Positions 8,299-17,485 of a DNA stretch of 18,062 nucleotides are shown here, piece by piece. The notes under the pieces were generated by a model. It had not been told where the DNA came from, made no database searches, and was given only the letters and a program-made list of their open reading frames with translations. Source of the stretch: Euryarchaeota archaeon UBA596. Its GTDB lineage: Archaea; Thermoplasmatota; Poseidoniia; Poseidoniales; Poseidoniaceae. Within the stretch, counting starts at the first letter, position 1; each line of letters opens with the position of its first letter. A program made the position numbers and the translations under genes. The stretch is taken from assembly GCA_002498205.1 (NCBI GenBank), contig DAGQ01000055.1, forward strand, positions 1-18,062, read 5' to 3'.

Positions 8299-11200
8299 TT
8301 AACGCTCCAAATCAAAACGCATTGATTCCTCAAGGGGAGCTAATGCTTTGAGTTGGATTCCTTCAATAATCATAACAATAGGTTTACCAACGGAATCTTC
8401 AACTATTATTGCATCATGTATACTAATACCTTCTGAAATTTCTCTGCACAATGTTCTAACTAACAAATTAGCATTTCTTTCGGGTTGACGTAATAGAGTA
8501 GAGGATGAAATCCCTACGGGTAATGCTTGCATATTTGTTTGTTCCATAGTTACCATCCCAGCGTTTTGAAATGAAGATTCTATTAGCATAGGATAAGATT
8601 CTAATGTTATTTCAATATTCTCAGATTCTAATTTAAATTGTTCTTTTGTAGGTAATTGATTTCTTTGTAATATCTTACCATCTGCACCTATGTCTCCATC
8701 AATAGAAATTCCTGTGATTATTCCTGCATGGGATTGAAAACGAGGACCATGGAAAAATCGGGAATAAATAAAATTCGAACTATTAGAAATTTCACCAGAA
8801 TCGGGTAAACCGATTAATGATTTTTTACTAGATTCATAAGTTTTAGACAATCTTACAATTCCCTTATGGTGTTGTTTTGGTTTTCCAAAGACCTCCCCCT
8901 CTGAATTTGTTAAATCTGATTCCATGATACAATGTACTTCATTACCTTTTATTTTTGCAATTACTCTAACTTTTTGTTCTGAACGAATTAATTTTACAGG
9001 TAAACCAAACATTACATCTTTAAATCCTGATACAAAACTATCTGGAGCAAGTAATCGAGAACATTGTGCAAATATTTCTAATGCCATAACCCCTGGTAAA
9101 TAAGGCACATCATCAATTGAATGATCTTCTAAAAATGGATATGTTTCTATGTCAAATGTTGTTTCAATTGTAATTGAATCACCCTCTTTGAAATTAACAA
9201 TATAGTCAATAAAACACATTTGCCCCTGATCTTCAACTATTTTTGAAATCTCACTTGGAATTAATAATGGTGGTTCTCTCTTTACATCTGTATCATCTAA
9301 AATTCCCAGTTCACCAGCAATTACGACTCTTCTTTTTCCTTTACATAAAATTTCATCAACAAATAATTGTACACCTTTTTCTAAACCTACTGTTTGTATT
9401 CCTGCTTGTTCAAAGACTTTCTCAATTGATCCTTTAGTAGCCATCCCCACTTCTCTCCAACCAGTCCAAGCGATGGCTATTGCCCTTGTATTCCCAGTTG
9501 CATTTAATCTTGCCATCTCTGCATCAAGAATACAATTTGCAGCCGAATAATCTGTTTGGCCTGCATTTCCAAACCTTCCAGCGATACTTGTGAAACAACA
9601 AGCTATTCTCAAATCCTTTGTTCCGCTCACTTCTGATGCATTTACTAAATTAATCCACCCATCAGTCTTTATTGAAACCACTTTCTCAAAAATTTCAGGG
9701 TTTTTATCTCCTATTAACTTTGAATCTTCTATTCCTGCTCCATGAATAATTCCCGTAATTGGCCCATATTTCTGACCTATTGTTTTTCCTACTTTTGATA
9801 GATTCTTAAATTCTGTAACATCGCAACTAAAATATTCAGCATGATTACCTGTTGATTTAATAGCATTAATTGTAAGATAAATGTCTAATGATCTTGCAAA
9901 TGGCTTCCAAGCATTCTCCCATTGTACCATATTCACGGCACCATTCTCTTCAATTAATTTTTCTCTGAGTCGTAATTTCCGTTCATTAAGTTGATCATCA
10001 TTATCGTGTACCCAATCAAATGTTTCAGGCATTAATTCAGTCCTTCCCAATAAAATAAATGTGGCGTTAGAATCTCTACATGATGATGCTAAAGCAATAC
10101 ATGAAGCAGCAGTTACTCCTGATCCACCTCCTGAAACAATTAAGACATCGTCTGATTTAAGCTTCGAGCGTTTCTCCACCAATGCCTCGTCAAATAACAC
10201 TAATTTCCATCTTCTTAAATCACGATCTAAACCTACTTCAACTAAATTATTTTTACACAATGACTCTTTTACAATATGCTTAGCTAATTCAGAGGTATTT
10301 GAAATCAATTCCGGATGAACATCTAAAGCAGTACATTTGAGGTTAGGCCGTTCTTTTGAATATGATTTAACAATACCATGTGCACCCGCAGCAACGGGAT
10401 TAAAGTGAGACCCCCTATTTCCATGCCTACCATCCATTGCTGAAACGCTAACTATGATGCCAGAATTGAGATTATTAAAATCTGTATCTAATTCATGTAA
10501 TAAACTAAATAATGAATTTGTAGAAATCGTTGTTTGTATCTTACTATTTTTAAGACTCCATTCTAAACCTGCAAGGTCTAAAGGTGCCAAGTGAATTAAT
10601 CCACCTAAATTCCCTACAGAAGTAACATGTGTAGCAACCTCTAACATCTGACTATCTGAATTTGGATTAGCACGAAGTAAAGGCATCTCATTTTTTTCTT
10701 CAATTGAAAAATCCTTTACTGATGTATCTAAACTTAGAAGAATTACCTTTGCACCTTTAGAAATTAATTCTTCTGCAATTGATTCTCCTAAATTCCAATC
10801 TTCATCAGTGATTAAAATGGTACGCCCATTAATATCTATTTCATCATCATTCAATTCTTCTGCTTCTTCAACTTCAACCTGCCATCTACGTACTTCAGAA
10901 TCATCTATAATTTCAGTAGTTACAATTGTTTTTTCTTGAATTGGCTCAATAGTTGAAATCTCGGAAACCCTATTTTCTTCTACGAGTTCTTTGTTATTTG
11001 TGGGTAATTCAGACATTTTTGAAATATATGATGCAATATGATTTAGTGTAGGATGTTCAGACAATACAAAGTTTTCATCTACAGGAAGTTCGAATTTTGA
11101 CCTTAAATCTCCCATCATTTCAGCTTGTTTAACTGAATCTACTCCCAATTCTCCTTCTAAGTCTTGATCGAAACCAATAAAATCCTCGGGATAACCTGTA

Positions 11201-14200
11201 TGTTCTACGACAACCTCCAGAACTGCACTCTTGATATTTTCATCAATTTCAATAAATTCAGAACTAACTATTTTTTCATCAATTTCTTGATTTTGTAAAA
11301 TCGGTTCTGTTGATATTTTTTCATCCGTAGATGTATTTGAAACCTCAGTTTCTTCATGTGATGTTGTATTTCCACCACCACTCATTTGAGTTAAATATGA
11401 AATCATATGGTTTAGAGTAGGATACTCTGATAATACAAAATTCTCATCCAATGGTAAACCAAAATATTCCCTTAAATCGGCCATAATTTCAGCTTGTTTG
11501 ACTGAATCAACACCTAATTCTCCTTCTAAGTCTTGATCAAATTCGATGAAATCAGCAGGATATCCGGTGTGTTCTACAACAGTTTCAAGAACCTTCTGAG
11601 TAATTTCATCGTTTACAATTATTTTTTCAGTGTTTACAGGCTTTGGAATACTGACTGTTTTTTCTTTTTCCTTCGTCTCTACTGGCTTCTCCAAGTCCTT
11701 AACAGGGGGTTCAATTTCCAATTCTGCATCGAATTCTGGAACAATCCAATTATCTCCTTGAATTCCACCAATTAATTCTTCATCTGGATTCCTCCAACCG
11801 ACTAATTTCCTTTCAAAAATTCTTAATTCAATTTTATCTCCTGTAATTTCTTCAATCCAATTCTTTACCATCTTCTGTTTAATTCGATTTGTTGTTATTG
11901 CAATTCTCTTGAATAAAGTCAAAGCCATTTGACTTCCAAATCCTGCTGCATGCCGTAAAGCATATTCAATATCATAATTTCCTCCTTCTGATAATTTTAA
12001 AGTCCCCAACTCTGGGTCTGCTACTTTAAAATTAGCAATTGGTGGTAATTTACCTCTAGCAAGAGCATAAATCGTAACTGCATCTTCAATTCCAACACCC
12101 ATTGGATGTCCTGTAAATCCTTTGGTGTTTGTAATTACTACTTTTTCTGCTGATTCTCCAAATGCTTTTCTTAATGCTTTAATTTCTGCTGAAGCAGATC
12201 CTCCTCTTGGTGGAGTAGCAGGTTCATGCGACATGAAGGTAGTTTTTTCTGCAATTTGATGTCTATCAAAATTCCAAACTGATTCCATTTGAGAAATAAA
12301 TTTATCAAAAGACTCAGAAACATGTTCAACATCTAACCTTGTGGGATGATATGCAGAATTGCCAATATGAGAACCCAATAATTCACAATATGGAGTAACA
12401 CCTCTTGATTTAGATGCACTCTCTTTTTCAATTACAAATGCAGCTCCACCCATTCCAAGTAACATACCATTTCTTCTAGCATCAAAAGGTAGGCTTACTT
12501 CTTCTACAACATTTCCAATTGAATGCGCACCAGCGCCAGCAAAACCTGCACCAATCCATTCCAACAAAACATCACTGGTTGTATCATCAGCACTAACAAT
12601 AATCACTCTTGAAGCCCTACCTGTTGTAATCCAATCTTCTGCGATTGAAAATGCTGCAGGAGTAGATGCGCAAGCGTTATTTATCGCAGTATTAGGTCCT
12701 TTAGCACCAATCCACTGGGCAAATTGACTATGCCCCATTGATAATATTTGTAGTAAAAATCTACGATCAAAAGTACCGTTTTCGTCAGCACCGTTATTTG
12801 CTGCATGTTTCAATAATTCTTCATACCCTGGGAATACAGAAGCAAATATTACTCCAGTAGTCTCTCGTTCAATTACTGGTAATTTCCACCCACGAACAAG
12901 TCTTTTCCCATTACTACTTACTTGTTCTTCAGCAACTAAGGGTAAACCCGCATCACGTAATGCTTCTAAACCAGAAGCAAATGCTAATTTAGTTGTTACA
13001 TCCATTGCAGATACTATTTTTGAATCTATTCCATACTGTTCAACAAGATCGAAATATCCTCCTCTTCCTGCTAATTGGGGAATCATATCAAATGTTTCAC
13101 AAGGAACTAATTCTGAATTTCCACTACTATCTTTAACAATCCTTACGAGATTTTTATCTAACAACCTTTGTTTATAATCATCAGATAATTCTGTAATAAA
13201 GTTCTCGCCATCAATAATTCTCTCAAGAGTATTTTGCTCAAAAACTTGATCTAGGCCAGGTAAACCTAAACTCACACCACTTACTACATATGGGTCTACT
13301 TTTCGATTATTGGCTGCTAAATTACTAATTTCTAAAACCTTTGAATTATTATTACTTTTAATTCCAACTGATACTTCAGGGACTGAATCTATACATTCAA
13401 CTAATTGTGTTATTGTTTCAACATCATTTAGAGATTTACTACATACTGATTTTTGTTTTATCTTAGTTTTTAATTTCTCTAAAGAGTCAGAAGAAATTCC
13501 TAAATCACCTGTTAAACTTACATTCCCCTTACAAACCGAACTGGGGTAACCACTAAATTCTGAACAAATATTAGCAACCCATTCTTCAATTGAAAGTTTT
13601 GACTCTACTTTAGTAGTAATTATTTTTGGACGTTCTACCTCTAATGGGATAGAAATTTCTATTTCTTTTGTTTTTCTTGAAGATTCAATAGGCCCTGCCC
13701 TAAAAGATTTTGAATAAATTTCATTTTCAAGATCTGGATTCAAGATTTTTTCACCTAGAATCGCTAATTGACCTAAAGATGAAAGAAATGACCGAACACC
13801 TCCTTGCTTTGGATGATTAGTCATTATTGAAACATATTCATTATCATTTAGAATTTGTCCACAAAATGTTGTTAATGCTCTTTTTGGCCCGACTTCAACA
13901 AAAATATTTGTTTCTTCTTCATACATATTCTCTATCTGTCTCGTCCATTCAACTGGTGAAGACATTTGAGGAGTTAATTGAGGAAGTACTGTTTCTTTCA
14001 CTGTAAAACCTTCCTCGCATTTTAATGGATAAAATTCTCCATCGTAATTTGAAGTAATAGGAATATTCGGCAAATTAAGTTCTAAACCTTCTAAAAATCT
14101 TTTCAAAGGCTCATTTGCTGGAGCAACAATTCTTGTATGAAAAGCATGACTTGTTGGTAAAATTACAGAACTTATTCCCAATTCCTCGAATTTTTTAATT

Positions 14201-16632
14201 GCATTTTTCACACCTTCTGTTTCTCCAGCAATTACGGTCATCATTGGAGAATTTTTATTTGCAGGTATTACATAATCTTCTAAATCATACAGTACATCCT
14301 CTATCGTTTCGTAAGGAGCCGTGACACTTGCCATCAATCCTTTATCTGGAACATCAACACTTCCCATTTCTGTACCCCTTGCGGCCGCCGCTCGCAAAGC
14401 ATCATGAAATTGTAAAATTCCTGACACCATCAATGCAGCATATTCACCAAGGCTATGTCCTGCAACCATATCTGGAATTTGCCCATGCTGTTCAAGTAAT
14501 CTATTCAATGCTAAATCTGCTGTTAACATTGCAGGCTGAGTATATTCAGTTTGTTTTAATTTTAATTCGGCTTCTTTAAGTTCATCCTTGGTTAGATTTG
14601 ATCTTAAAACAAAGTCTGATAATTTCTTACCATCTAGAATTTCAATCATTGTTTTATCTGCTTCTTCCCAGGTATCTCTAACAATTCCATATCTAATTGA
14701 TAAATCATATGTCATTCCAACATATTGTGAACCTTGTCCTGGGAATAAATGAGCAATTTTATTTTCTTCAGGAAGTTCTTTTCCAGTAATAAAAATATCT
14801 TGACTAGAGAGAAAAGACCATTTGTTTTCATCATCAATATTTTCTGACAATAAATCCAATTTTTTGAATAAATCCTCCCACTTTGTAGCGACTAAAGCCA
14901 CTCTTAAACCCTTACAAACGAATTCTTTGGAGTTTCTAGAAAGCTCATGAGACAATCTTATTCCATCTGGAGATTTATCAAAAGTATCGCCTAATTCTAA
15001 ATAGTTCGATTTTAATTCACTAACTTTTGATTTCATCTCATTTACATCATTAGCGTTAATCAATAATAACCCGCCTTCAATCGATTTTAATTGTTCCCAA
15101 GTCATTGTTGGTTCTAAATCTGATTTGAGATTATTAATATTAACATTTGATTTTGCTTCAATTTTACCTGCATAAGCCAACCATCTTCGGTTCCATTCGC
15201 TGGATATTTCTGAATGTAATTTTTCATCATAAGATTCCAAAGCAATATGAAAATTTGTTCCGCCAAAACCGAATGCTGAAACTCCTGCTCTAAGTGGTGT
15301 TAATTCTGTAGAATTCCATTTAAGAGATTCTACAGGTACAAAAAAGGGATTTTTAGTCCAATCTACTGTTTCATTCGGAGTTTCAAAACCAGCACTTGGG
15401 GGGATGATTTCATTTGAAACGGCAAGCACTGCTTTGATAATTCCAGCAATTCCCGCTGCAGCTTTTAAATGTCCAATTTGGCTTTTAATAGAACCTACTG
15501 CTACATTTTCCCCATTGGGTAATTCTTCAAAGATTTTAGTTAAAGTACCAAGCTCTGTTGCGTCTCCCACTCTTGTAGATGTTCCATGTGCTTCAATCAG
15601 TCCAACAGTTTCAATTGAATATCCTGCTTGATTGTATGCTCTATTTACTGCTTGAGCTTGCCCTCTTTTACTAGGTGCTGTAATTCCTTTTCCACGACCG
15701 TCCGAACTAGCGCCAATTCCACGAATTACCGCATGGATACTATCTCCATCAGAAATTGCATCATTCAGCCTTTTCAGTACAATTGCACCAGCTCCCTCAC
15801 CCATAACAAAACCATTAGCTCTAGAATCAAATGGTGTTGAGTGTGTTGCAGAAAGTGCTCCAATAGCACTAAATTTAGAATATGTAGCAGGATCCATCGT
15901 TCTATCGCTTGCCCCTGCAATTGCTAAATCCACTTGTCTTAGTTGTAATAACCTACAAGCATCAAGTATAGCTGCCATAGATGATGCACAAGCTGCATCG
16001 GTAGTATAATTTGGACCTTGTAAATCTAAAAGATTAGCTACTCTGCCTGCTACAACATTTGCTAATTCTCCAGGCATTGTATCTTCATCAATCTTAGGTA
16101 ACCCTTTTGTAATCTCGTCAAGAAATGTTTCTTCATCTTGTAGTCCTGATTCTTTAGCAAGGCGCAATGTTCTATCTGCCCATACTCGTTGATTTGATAA
16201 ATTTCTATTTTCACCGCCTAAAGCATTAGCAAATATTACACTTGTTTTTCCTCTTGGAGGTTCTGAACATCCATCTCCTAAATAACCTGCATTTTCTAAT
16301 GCTGAAGCTGATACAGACACTGCCCATTGTTGACAAATATCAATTTGGGGTAATGTTCCAGGAGGTTGTCTCCACCGCCTCCAATCAAAATCATAATTTT
16401 CTACGAAAGCGCCTATTTTTGAATATGTTTTATTTTCTCCACCTTCTTCATTAAAAAAATCCTTAGGATCCCATCTATTTTCTGGAACCTCTTTGAATGA
16501 AACATGTTTTGAAAGAATATTCTCCCAAAATTCTTCAATATTTTTAGAATCGGGAAAAATACAAGACATCCCAATAATTGCTATAGGCTCAAATGGACCT
16601 TGCGAGTCATTCAATTGAGAATTTTCTTCCAT
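8299..16632 (-). CDS. Multidomain type I fatty acid/polyketide synthase, PfaA-like (KS-AT-KS-ACP-ACP-KR-DH)
   Basis: A single 2777-residue protein carrying an iterative chain-building line. Ketosynthase 1 spans about 14-465 (Cys215 in DAACASS, His349 in EAHGTST, His388 in GHLKAAAG). The acyltransferase spans about 625-950 (GQGSQ 632-636, Ser727 in GHSLGE, Arg752, and HAFH 829-832, typical of malonyl-CoA specificity). A degenerate ACP-like segment lies at about 1012-1085. A second ketosynthase-like domain spans about 1113-1575 (Cys1321, His1469 in an unusual HEPAT motif, His1509 in GFTGHPMG). Two ACPs follow (about 1675-1750, Ser1710; about 1798-1873, Ser1833, both GVDSV). A ketoreductase with long N-terminal half covers about 1935-2440 (SGGGSGVTA, Ser2349, Tyr2362, Asn2366), and a double-hotdog dehydratase about 2465-2770 (His2504, LPG). 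The TGYP...DLE..LGVDSVK ACPs and GGxxGVTA ketoreductase are marks of PfaA/HglE-type synthases. No enoyl reductase or thioesterase domain is present; fabI lies directly upstream. The product is unknown. Confidence 0.92.
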   Translation of the reverse strand: MEENSQLNDSQGPFEPIAIIGMSCIFPDSKNIEEFWENILSKHVSFKEVPENRWDPKDFFNEEGGENKTYSKIGAFVENYDFDWRRWRQPPGTLPQIDICQQWAVSVSASALENAGYLGDGCSEPPRGKTSVIFANALGGENRNLSNQRVWADRTLRLAKESGLQDEETFLDEITKGLPKIDEDTMPGELANVVAGRVANLLDLQGPNYTTDAACASSMAAILDACRLLQLRQVDLAIAGASDRTMDPATYSKFSAIGALSATHSTPFDSRANGFVMGEGAGAIVLKRLNDAISDGDSIHAVIRGIGASSDGRGKGITAPSKRGQAQAVNRAYNQAGYSIETVGLIEAHGTSTRVGDATELGTLTKIFEELPNGENVAVGSIKSQIGHLKAAAGIAGIIKAVLAVSNEIIPPSAGFETPNETVDWTKNPFFVPVESLKWNSTELTPLRAGVSAFGFGGTNFHIALESYDEKLHSEISSEWNRRWLAYAGKIEAKSNVNINNLKSDLEPTMTWEQLKSIEGGLLLINANDVNEMKSKVSELKSNYLELGDTFDKSPDGIRLSHELSRNSKEFVCKGLRVALVATKWEDLFKKLDLLSENIDDENKWSFLSSQDIFITGKELPEENKIAHLFPGQGSQYVGMTYDLSIRYGIVRDTWEEADKTMIEILDGKKLSDFVLRSNLTKDELKEAELKLKQTEYTQPAMLTADLALNRLLEQHGQIPDMVAGHSLGEYAALMVSGILQFHDALRAAAARGTEMGSVDVPDKGLMASVTAPYETIEDVLYDLEDYVIPANKNSPMMTVIAGETEGVKNAIKKFEELGISSVILPTSHAFHTRIVAPANEPLKRFLEGLELNLPNIPITSNYDGEFYPLKCEEGFTVKETVLPQLTPQMSSPVEWTRQIENMYEEETNIFVEVGPKRALTTFCGQILNDNEYVSIMTNHPKQGGVRSFLSSLGQLAILGEKILNPDLENEIYSKSFRAGPIESSRKTKEIEISIPLEVERPKIITTKVESKLSIEEWVANICSEFSGYPSSVCKGNVSLTGDLGISSDSLEKLKTKIKQKSVCSKSLNDVETITQLVECIDSVPEVSVGIKSNNNSKVLEISNLAANNRKVDPYVVSGVSLGLPGLDQVFEQNTLERIIDGENFITELSDDYKQRLLDKNLVRIVKDSSGNSELVPCETFDMIPQLAGRGGYFDLVEQYGIDSKIVSAMDVTTKLAFASGLEALRDAGLPLVAEEQVSSNGKRLVRGWKLPVIERETTGVIFASVFPGYEELLKHAANNGADENGTFDRRFLLQILSMGHSQFAQWIGAKGPNTAINNACASTPAAFSIAEDWITTGRASRVIIVSADDTTSDVLLEWIGAGFAGAGAHSIGNVVEEVSLPFDARRNGMLLGMGGAAFVIEKESASKSRGVTPYCELLGSHIGNSAYHPTRLDVEHVSESFDKFISQMESVWNFDRHQIAEKTTFMSHEPATPPRGGSASAEIKALRKAFGESAEKVVITNTKGFTGHPMGVGIEDAVTIYALARGKLPPIANFKVADPELGTLKLSEGGNYDIEYALRHAAGFGSQMALTLFKRIAITTNRIKQKMVKNWIEEITGDKIELRIFERKLVGWRNPDEELIGGIQGDNWIVPEFDAELEIEPPVKDLEKPVETKEKEKTVSIPKPVNTEKIIVNDEITQKVLETVVEHTGYPADFIEFDQDLEGELGVDSVKQAEIMADLREYFGLPLDENFVLSEYPTLNHMISYLTQMSGGGNTTSHEETEVSNTSTDEKISTEPILQNQEIDEKIVSSEFIEIDENIKSAVLEVVVEHTGYPEDFIGFDQDLEGELGVDSVKQAEMMGDLRSKFELPVDENFVLSEHPTLNHIASYISKMSELPTNNKELVEENRVSEISTIEPIQEKTIVTTEIIDDSEVRRWQVEVEEAEELNDDEIDINGRTILITDEDWNLGESIAEELISKGAKVILLSLDTSVKDFSIEEKNEMPLLRANPNSDSQMLEVATHVTSVGNLGGLIHLAPLDLAGLEWSLKNSKIQTTISTNSLFSLLHELDTDFNNLNSGIIVSVSAMDGRHGNRGSHFNPVAAGAHGIVKSYSKERPNLKCTALDVHPELISNTSELAKHIVKESLCKNNLVEVGLDRDLRRWKLVLFDEALVEKRSKLKSDDVLIVSGGGSGVTAASCIALASSCRDSNATFILLGRTELMPETFDWVHDNDDQLNERKLRLREKLIEENGAVNMVQWENAWKPFARSLDIYLTINAIKSTGNHAEYFSCDVTEFKNLSKVGKTIGQKYGPITGIIHGAGIEDSKLIGDKNPEIFEKVVSIKTDGWINLVNASEVSGTKDLRIACCFTSIAGRFGNAGQTDYSAANCILDAEMARLNATGNTRAIAIAWTGWREVGMATKGSIEKVFEQAGIQTVGLEKGVQLFVDEILCKGKRRVVIAGELGILDDTDVKREPPLLIPSEISKIVEDQGQMCFIDYIVNFKEGDSITIETTFDIETYPFLEDHSIDDVPYLPGVMALEIFAQCSRLLAPDSFVSGFKDVMFGLPVKLIRSEQKVRVIAKIKGNEVHCIMESDLTNSEGEVFGKPKQHHKGIVRLSKTYESSKKSLIGLPDSGEISNSSNFIYSRFFHGPRFQSHAGIITGISIDGDIGADGKILQRNQLPTKEQFKLESENIEITLESYPMLIESSFQNAGMVTMEQTNMQALPVGISSSTLLRQPERNANLLVRTLCREISEGISIHDAIIVEDSVGKPIVMIIEGIQLKALAPLEESMRFDLER
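8305..8308 (-). promoter_or_regulatory. Ribosome-binding site of the phosphopantetheinyl transferase
   Basis: GGAG sits inside the last codons of the synthase gene, 9 nt before the ATG at 8295. This suggests coupled translation of synthase and transferase. Confidence 0.5.
11014..11610 (-). repeat. Tandem duplicated ACP coding units
   Basis: Two carrier-protein domains of about 76 residues lie at 11383-11610 and 11014-11241, separated by a linker of about 47 residues rich in Glu, Ser and Thr. Most positions match, including EHTGYP, FDQDLEGELGVDSVKQAE, DENFVLSE and PTLNH. At DNA level a stretch of over 20 bases ending in the antisense of the FDQDLEGEL codons is identical in both copies. This indicates a recent duplication or ongoing homogenisation. 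Serial ACPs are a hallmark of PUFA-type synthases, where copy number affects yield. Confidence 0.85.
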
Positions 16633-17457
16633 TCAATCATCACCCATTATGGATCCTGGCACCATTGTAGAAGAATATCCGGCATCAACATGGATGCATT
16701 GTCCAGTTACTCCAGAGGATAACTCCGAGGCCAACCACACCGTACATCCAGCAACATCATCTTGATTCACATTTCTCCTTAATGGTGAGTTTTCTTCAAC
16801 ATGATCAAGTATTTTATCAAAACCAGGTATCCCTCCTGCTGCTATTGTTTTTATTGGACCACTTGATATTGCATTCAACCTATGCCCATCAGGGCCTAAT
16901 TGACATGCTAATTCTCTTGTCCAACTTTCTAAAGCGGCTTTTGCTATTGACATAACACCATAATTAGGAACAAATCTTGTAGATGCAGCATAAGTTAGAG
17001 TAATAGTTGATGATTTTTTATTCAAATGAGGCATTGCATGCCGCATGATTCTTTGTAAAGAATTGGCAGAAATTGTAATTGCAGTATTTATGGCATCGTC
17101 ATCAACAAACAAGATATGTCTATCAAAACACTCTCTTGGAGCAAATCCAATGGCATGAACCATAATATCAACCTTTAAATTTGGATTTTCCTTACTAAAT
17201 TCAGTGAAAAATTCTGCCGTAGTTTGGTCACTTGCTACATCCAGTGGATAAAAACCAGCAATTTCGGGCAATTTATCTTTTAATTGAAATATTCTAGACA
17301 TAAATCTCTTCTGATAACCCAAATACAATTTGCACCCAGCTTGTGCTAATCTTTGGCAAATTGCCCATGCAATTGAATCTTCTGAAGCCACTCCAAATAC
17401 CAATGCAACCTTACCATTCAAACCTAGAATAAACTCACCCGATTGCAAGTATCGCAA
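16633..17457 (-). CDS. fabI: Enoyl-[acyl-carrier-protein] reductase, FabI type
   Basis: A short-chain dehydrogenase family protein that reduces trans-2-enoyl-ACP to acyl-ACP with NAD(P)H. FabI marks are the modified nucleotide-binding motif FGVASEDSIAW (21-31), DIMVHAIGFAP (97-107), and the active site Tyr156-x9-Tyr166-x6-Lys173 (TYAAST...NYGVMSIAK), with the same spacing as in E. coli FabI, then SGPIKT and the substrate-loop region. The only possible starts are TTG codons at 17457, 17448 or 17421; none has a well-spaced ribosome-binding site. The last gives 262 residues, the E. coli length, and lines up best with FabI N termini. A TAG stop two codons upstream of 17457 rules out anything longer. 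The gene abuts the synthase ATG with no spacer. It most likely supplies in trans the enoyl reduction the synthase lacks, the job PfaD does in bacterial PUFA clusters. Confidence 0.9.
   Translation of the reverse strand: MRYLQSGEFILGLNGKVALVFGVASEDSIAWAICQRLAQAGCKLYLGYQKRFMSRIFQLKDKLPEIAGFYPLDVASDQTTAEFFTEFSKENPNLKVDIMVHAIGFAPRECFDRHILFVDDDAINTAITISANSLQRIMRHAMPHLNKKSSTITLTYAASTRFVPNYGVMSIAKAALESWTRELACQLGPDGHRLNAISSGPIKTIAAGGIPGFDKILDHVEENSPLRRNVNQDDVAGCTVWLASELSSGVTGQCIHVDAGYSSTMVPGSIMGDD
16639..16645 (-). promoter_or_regulatory. Ribosome-binding site of the synthase, inside the end of fabI
   Basis: GGGTGAT on the minus strand ends 6 nt before the synthase ATG at 16632, a strong match to the 16S 3' end. 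It lies within the last fabI codons. The fabI TGA is followed at once by ATG, so ribosomes finishing fabI can restart on the synthase. It fixes the synthase start. Confidence 0.65.
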
Positions 17458-17485
17458 AAACTAGTGTATGACCATTACCCATAAG

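Noticed and set aside
8299..16632. A modular assembly-line PKS or NRPS
   Set aside because: There is one AT, one KR and one DH for two KS and two tandem ACPs, and no condensation or adenylation motifs, so an iterative PfaA-like synthase fits better than a colinear module series.
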